Origin: JBDRHL01 sp043816955
GTDB lineage: Bacteria; Planctomycetota; Phycisphaerae; Sedimentisphaerales; CAYZTY01
Length of the DNA: 64,000 nt
Reading direction: 5' to 3'
Assembly: GCA_043816955.1 (NCBI GenBank)
Contig: JBDRHL010000144.1
Location: 1-64,000, forward strand
Below the pieces are notes generated by a model. It was given only the letters and a program-made list of their open reading frames with translations, ran no database searches and was not told where the DNA came from. Of this stretch, positions 62,701-64,000 are shown piece by piece (position 1 is the stretch's first letter; each line of letters begins with the position of its first letter). Position numbers and translations under genes: made by a program.

Positions 62701-64000
62701 CTGTCTGTGATATTGCAATCGGTAAATATTGCCGCTGAGCCCCAGGTGCAGGCGAGACTTCCTCCGTGTGCGGTGAAATTATCCGGATGGAGCTGATTCT
62801 GGGGGCTTCCCACATAGCTATCGGTAACTTCAACGAGTCCGCCCACCCCGCCGCGGAAATTCGTGTTGTTTATCCCTGCAACGCCGTTGCCGCCGTCTCC
62901 TCCTCTACCAGCGGTGCAGCGATTATTAATAAAGCTGCAGCTTGTGAAATTTACGCTGGAGAAGAAATCACAGTATACAGCGCCTCCTTCACTGGGGCCC
63001 GGCACGCCGGCATCGCCACCTCTGCCGTCGCCGCCAAATGCAGGATCGGCGCCGGCGCCTCCGTTTGCTCCGTTACCACCATCACCGCTTATCGTATTAC
63101 AATCCCGGAAAACACAATTTATGAATGTCGGGTTTGTCACTATATCGCAGAAGACCGCACCTCCCTGGGCGCTACCCGCTGAGCCGCCATCGCCGCCGCG
63201 TCCGCCTGCTGTGTTGGGATCGTTCGGATCAATGGGGCTGCTTGCGGTGAGGCCAAGTCCGCCATCAGCCGCATCGCCAGAAATGGCATAACAGCCGTCA
63301 AAAACGCAGTTGCGGATGACGGGACTTCCCCAGTTTATATACATGCCTCCTCCGCCGACATTACCGGAATTGCCGCCTTTGCCTCCCGAGGACTTGGAAG
63401 GCACGTTACACGGATCGGTGCTGAGAGCGCCGGGATTACCTGCGGAAGGAAGGCCTGATTCGACACCACAATTGCGTATTATACAATTTGTAATTAGATG
63501 ATTGCCGTTGACCCCGATGCCCGCACCGAACATCGCGCTGGAATTTAGACCGTCTGAGCCGGGGTTGATAGGCGCCAGACGATTTATCGATCTGCGAAAG
63601 GCGTTGGCAATGGTAAGGTTATTTAATGTTACCTGGCCGGAGCCGCCTGCACCATTCAAAACAAATCCAAACTCCTGCTGCCCGCTGGGATCGATAACCA
63701 CCTGGTTCGGATTGCCAACACCGCTGATAGTAATATTCTGATTTACAAAAAATCCTGTGCCGGTGTAATAGCCGGGACTTATAAGAATTGTATCCCCATT
63801 GACCGCAAGATTCAGAGCGTCCTGAATACTCAGGTAATCATGCTCGCCTGGCACATGATATGTGATGTTGAGGTCAGGCTCAAACAACACTGTAACAATT
63901 ACGTTGGCTGTTACGGTAACTGTGTTGACGTTCATGTTCCAGCCGGGCACATCATCGGTGTTGGTCCATGAAGCCACACGATAGCCCGGAGCAGGATAAG
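53787..64000 (-). CDS. Giant beta-helix surface protein with inserted S8 protease, 5' end off-window
   Basis: At least 3,403 residues; the frame is still open at the right edge, so the start is outside. A GTG at 63977 is internal (it sits inside an APGYRVASWTNTDD repeat). Numbering from that codon: beta-helix A (~45-735 and 1185-1275, PbH1 repeats such as GGGMYINWGSPVIRNCVF), interrupted by a subtilase (736-1184; Asp892, His937, Ser1121); InlB-like repeats (1276-1430); helix B (~1450-2250); one InlB-like repeat (~2260-2330); helix C (~2335-3005); paired dockerin-like motifs (3007-3066; GDFNFDGRVDFLDWVIF and DMNRDGEVDNIDYAMF); three Fn3-like repeats (3067-3396). It is exported; its role may be adhesion, glycan degradation or self-processing. 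Confidence 0.88.
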   Translation of the reverse strand, partial: YPAPGYRVASWTNTDDVPGWNMNVNTVTVTANVIVTVLFEPDLNITYHVPGEHDYLSIQDALNLAVNGDTILISPGYYTGTGFFVNQNITISGVGNPNQVVIDPSGQQEFGFVLNGAGGSGQVTLNNLTIANAFRRSINRLAPINPGSDGLNSSAMFGAGIGVNGNHLITNCIIRNCGVESGLPSAGNPGALSTDPCNVPSKSSGGKGGNSGNVGGGGMYINWGSPVIRNCVFDGCYAISGDAADGGLGLTASSPIDPNDPNTAGGRGGDGGSAGSAQGGAVFCDIVTNPTFINCVFRDCNTISGDGGNGANGGAGADPAFGGDGRGGDAGVPGPSEGGAVYCDFFSSVNFTSCSFINNRCTAGRGGDGGNGVAGINNTNFRGGVGGLVEVTDSYVGSPQNQLHPDNFTAHGGSLACTWGSAAIFTDCNITDSHVQGSISGQGGWPAFGRQAPPRKNYRIPSAGGGIYTGPASTGRFIRCRTMNNQTTHDPNELFTGDEYTGYGGGMCFDGRNLPPATTFVEVNDCNFIGNFAPVGGGVRAISVSDINIVDSNFGENSAFLGGGMYSVRSTIKITGCIFSDNIADSNFNEPNRIYGFGGGLYSASSDAVISDCTVTGNRSIGSGGGIYLSGDALTPLDGAITLKNCLVTKNTAHVDGGGISSNWYAKPNIENCTIADNRVYGLDSYGGGFFAAYGSDNEIINSIIWGNNGIYGSQIALDNGNEYFSIPSKLSITHSDVDMQKGLDFNSLLPGIGSTLPRPTGTAVLIDGDTIYDQFNAGAQWVKVIATLVQPYSSTMVNWASASSVSVMRQDVADLQASVLSTLSPAQFTVRHQLENSAVFSGEVTQAGLASLLANPAVAYVEPVREVHPMLAQAIPLANALIARTTYNGQGLAIAIVDTGVDYTHPRLGGGGFPNNKVIGGYDFGNDDNDPMPGEPYPPYEAHGTACAGIAAGQLYKFQDYIGGVAYNAGIYALRISDVNGDMYTDAGIAAWDWCLKHRNDNAAYPLKVVSNSWGIPYFPFDDPAFADAVFPAAAVTVQKLVDAGIAVLAASGNDGFAGDGISWPAAMSNIISVGAVYDTTDMVTDYSNTADILDILAPADPMYTLDIAGPAGYASGDYWPNFNGTSSACPFAAGAVLDLQSAAYQEMGVYLSPDAARNLLILTGDPVTDTKVDITKPRVNLGAAITLLKTSEPIHVEPNCVINWDPNTGWAPGSHIIDDDPCFVGPYYLSHIDAGQLYDSNCIDMGRDLAVDINLATYTTRTDGQLDVNYVDLGYHHQPLFDLPKYRLTIELHVDANILPNYEPNVIPDIDPFDPNDGLYNIYTMVPISVIPPPPYGFQTRWAGTIRDRLPEPNNVNSTNVALMDMDKTVTIDFVKVSRRLTIEIIGQGTVTTDPPDDHNGVFLQDMVVKLSATAAPGYRLKRWYGTDRQPAWGAVTNEVTMDTDKTVRVEFYVAGPITVGPGQEYETIGEGVNAASFGDTVWIMPGVYTGQDNVDIDLEGKSITITGMNPNEPNIVASTVIDCAGTEIDNHRAFIFQSGEDANTVLLGLTIMNGYVCGEYGGDENIDPNGNIDVNDMNGVEVVGDAYGGGIYITNNSSPSIIKCVIKNCVVTGAQGGHGGGGITWIDASNNGLPGGRGGDGLGDGFGGGIFCDVNCSPVISECTFIENRASGGAGGNGGWGGSPLELGLTGTEGRGGNGGDGLGYGYGGAVYYAPKACPRITNCIFNENKATGGLAGIGGRRGLGPAITPPIFGNYAPNGFSFGSGFGGGIWHSGICTVNITGTTFVGNGAYDQYYGHITPKSFAWGGYPIYPEYYHQGGGIYSDVNSMALTITDCNFVENLGGGVYCAGDTNAVFENCGFIGNSAAYEGGGVYIGPDSNAVLNNCVFTRNSTDLDGGGLDTDSDVELVECAFYGNAAAGYGGAVHADANLTLLELNLDSCAIADNNATRGGAVYFKNVSVGFNDCYVMNNHAELTGALHFIDSTVMFDTGDISGNKSTGDNSHGGAMTCVDTSLTIQHCSINNNEASGLQAVGGAIYLTNCDGAPVIKNCLFTGNYATQNGGAIAAYVASNPKISNCTFSDSSIEQITGTGGAIFTDWTSSAQITDCIFHQSNRIAVYESTPGRITLGHSLFYQNYHGDFYKASLARNFRTYDANNPTSPNLAELAALNAATIGGHKASDPLFASGPLGSYYLSQPPDQINQSEAVDNGSVTAGSVSLQRFTTRTGNWDGLVYGDPGYSTGDIGLVDMGYHYYDTDEVELVSLNAYVIGGHGTITFDPAPVIWPDQYFKGTVVTVRAQPYAGWLVKRWTGTDDDSSTKLTNRLIMHTDRIVTVEYRQPRDIDVPGDYTSIERAIDEAMDGDTIIVAPGEYTSGDLQFEIDGKAITLTSTNPDDPCVVASTILRERIEFTNVGPDTIINGFTLRDFSYFTPDPLDASGCGVDGYNAGSVYGGALQIGSPWGWSWYAGLLASWEWAQPASPTIRNCVIRNTGVNPGNGANGAAGCPGKPGGDGGWPGRAYGGAVYISPNSKPAFINCKIIDCRAEGADGGKGGDAGGGPYGGHGGAWGDPNGSWWDYGPFEEYWKYSGLGGGVYCDRASEPNFIDCTFQGNIAYGGVCGKTGEPMLINWVDNYYRIDRFGGAVFCAAQSSPRFTDCNFIDNTADINGPATHHEGAAVALSDDPYLSYGGAVAFDAGASPRFINCVFSDNQATIGGAIYAEQAELYADDSEFIDNFAYRGGAIYLSEALTRIGMSSFIDNEANGPGEVNGPAYAGSGGALYLFNTDTRVADCEITDNMAFASGGGVCIYDGNDVMLHNCLIANNTAGRDGGGISVNQYSETAISSCTIADNIVTSEGFVNGYGGGLFCSYAAYTSVLDSIIWSNSAGLGAQIAMGTGFGPIHLPSEVSVSYSDVQGGAVAVYGIDPITGCTLIWDEITNLHGTSLWNPRFVSNALGDYFLSDPNTGDPNQTVFSPCIDKGSGDANYLDMYKHTTRTDLRVDKGRLDIGYHYVRRADIVGDFNFDGRVDFLDWVIFNTHWLEQDCATPDWCHGTDMNRDGEVDNIDYAMFAINYGEVESTPPTPDPMMWNVPPRALDDTRIGMLAATAVDNSGYPVQYYFDCFYGNCHDSDWQYRPDYIDTGLTKDLEYGYRVKARDVKTDAYGVIDPARCAETRWSFVGYVIAGDMNAPVPTDNDPPTPDPMTWAIWPGAISHEAITMEATEANDISPVEYLFERCLGDCNVSTWVVDYNWVSSNAAYTDIGLDPCTTYTYRVMARDLSTNRNETAWSPIGAAATWEEPDLIPPTPNPSRLIQLRLVPGSGSFDWSAEMTAEAAVDDRYDVEYRFECNIGGLSSGWQTDNYYIVMIGGPYVDARFRVWVRDTSPNHNITAPSSWYPVQSDVP
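60425..61770 (-). other. Inserted I9-S8 subtilase zymogen domain within the giant protein
   Basis: This segment encodes an I9-type propeptide (about residues 750-860; WVKVIATLVQPYSSTMVNWA ... NPAVAYVEPVREVHP) and a complete S8 catalytic domain: Asp892 in IAIVDTGVDYTHP, His937 in AHGTACAGIAAG, Asn in AASGNDG and Ser1121 in FNGTSSACPFAAG. On either side is one beta-helix coil: ITHSDVDMQKG before and IHVEPNCVINWDP ... DDDPCFVGPYYLS after. In helix C the same coil is continuous from SDVQGG to the closing PRFV...GDYFLS, so the protease occupies a single loop. Boundaries are approximate. Confidence 0.85.

Noticed and set aside
63972..63977. GTG at 63977 as the start of the giant protein
   Set aside because: Upstream codons in frame continue a recognisable repeat (PAPGYRVASWT) and no ribosome site or signal peptide is present; the gene runs off the window.
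53787..64000. CRISPR or short tandem DNA repeats
   Set aside because: The recurring pattern is at the protein level (Gly-rich PbH1 coils). DNA copies differ and have no regular spacer.

Overview
The window looks like chromosomal DNA of an uncultured or anaerobic planctomycete of the Phycisphaerae (Sedimentisphaerales / MSBL9-like). This is inferred from a PEP-CTERM protein, two proteins with paired dockerin-like repeats, a very large secreted parallel beta-helix protein, the PVC-type 'small basic protein' (start 23073), and a ferredoxin-ASKHA corrinoid-activase homologue. I see no rRNA, tRNA, CRISPR array, prophage or intact insertion sequence. Two short inverted-repeat elements (12861-12955 and 34653-34760) look like MITE/REP-type repeats.

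Layout. 1-6.7 kb holds an MNT-HEPN fusion, a Ca2+/Na+ antiporter, small hypotheticals, a PEP-CTERM protein behind a strong promoter and leader ORF, and a secreted dockerin-like protein. 7.1-12.3 kb is a co-directional set: a beta-barrel-like protein, two recently duplicated anchored substrate-binding proteins, and a HAMP-PAS histidine kinase. It has no ABC permease or ATPase, so it looks like a sensory unit. 12.4-16.3 kb carries dtd, a 25-codon very basic ORF, the corrinoid-activase homologue and a second antiporter. 16.3-22 kb is the classical rpmF-plsX-fabH-fabD-fabG-acpP-fabF operon on the minus strand, with a promoter in front of rpmF and an internal one in front of acpP. 22.3-31.9 kb has a SPOR-like membrane protein, the small basic protein, an aminotransferase, two tandem Na/Pi cotransporters with PhoU-like tails, and the NfeD-NfeD-FloA membrane-domain cluster. 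31.9-40.3 kb has a nitroreductase, TPR protein, response regulator, soluble histidine kinase, two CNNM/CorC proteins and a PBP4-type carboxypeptidase. 40.4-53.7 kb has larC, pyrK-pyrD behind what looks like a UTP-type attenuator, DUF167, a MATE pump, three envelope proteins, and an unusual aroA-aroC pair. 53.8-64 kb is one open-ended gene for a giant surface protein.

Most notable: (i) a complete S8 subtilase zymogen inserted into a single loop of the giant beta-helix protein; (ii) adjacent AroA and AroC homologues that have both lost invariant N-terminal signature residues while keeping the rest of the active site; (iii) a promoter, leader ORF, U-run and intrinsic terminator in front of pyrKD that resemble enterobacterial pyrBI attenuation; (iv) the tandem binding-protein/kinase cluster; (v) a mobile-element-like repeat that supplies the stop codon of a response regulator gene.

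All functional calls are from reading sequence motifs; no database search was run.
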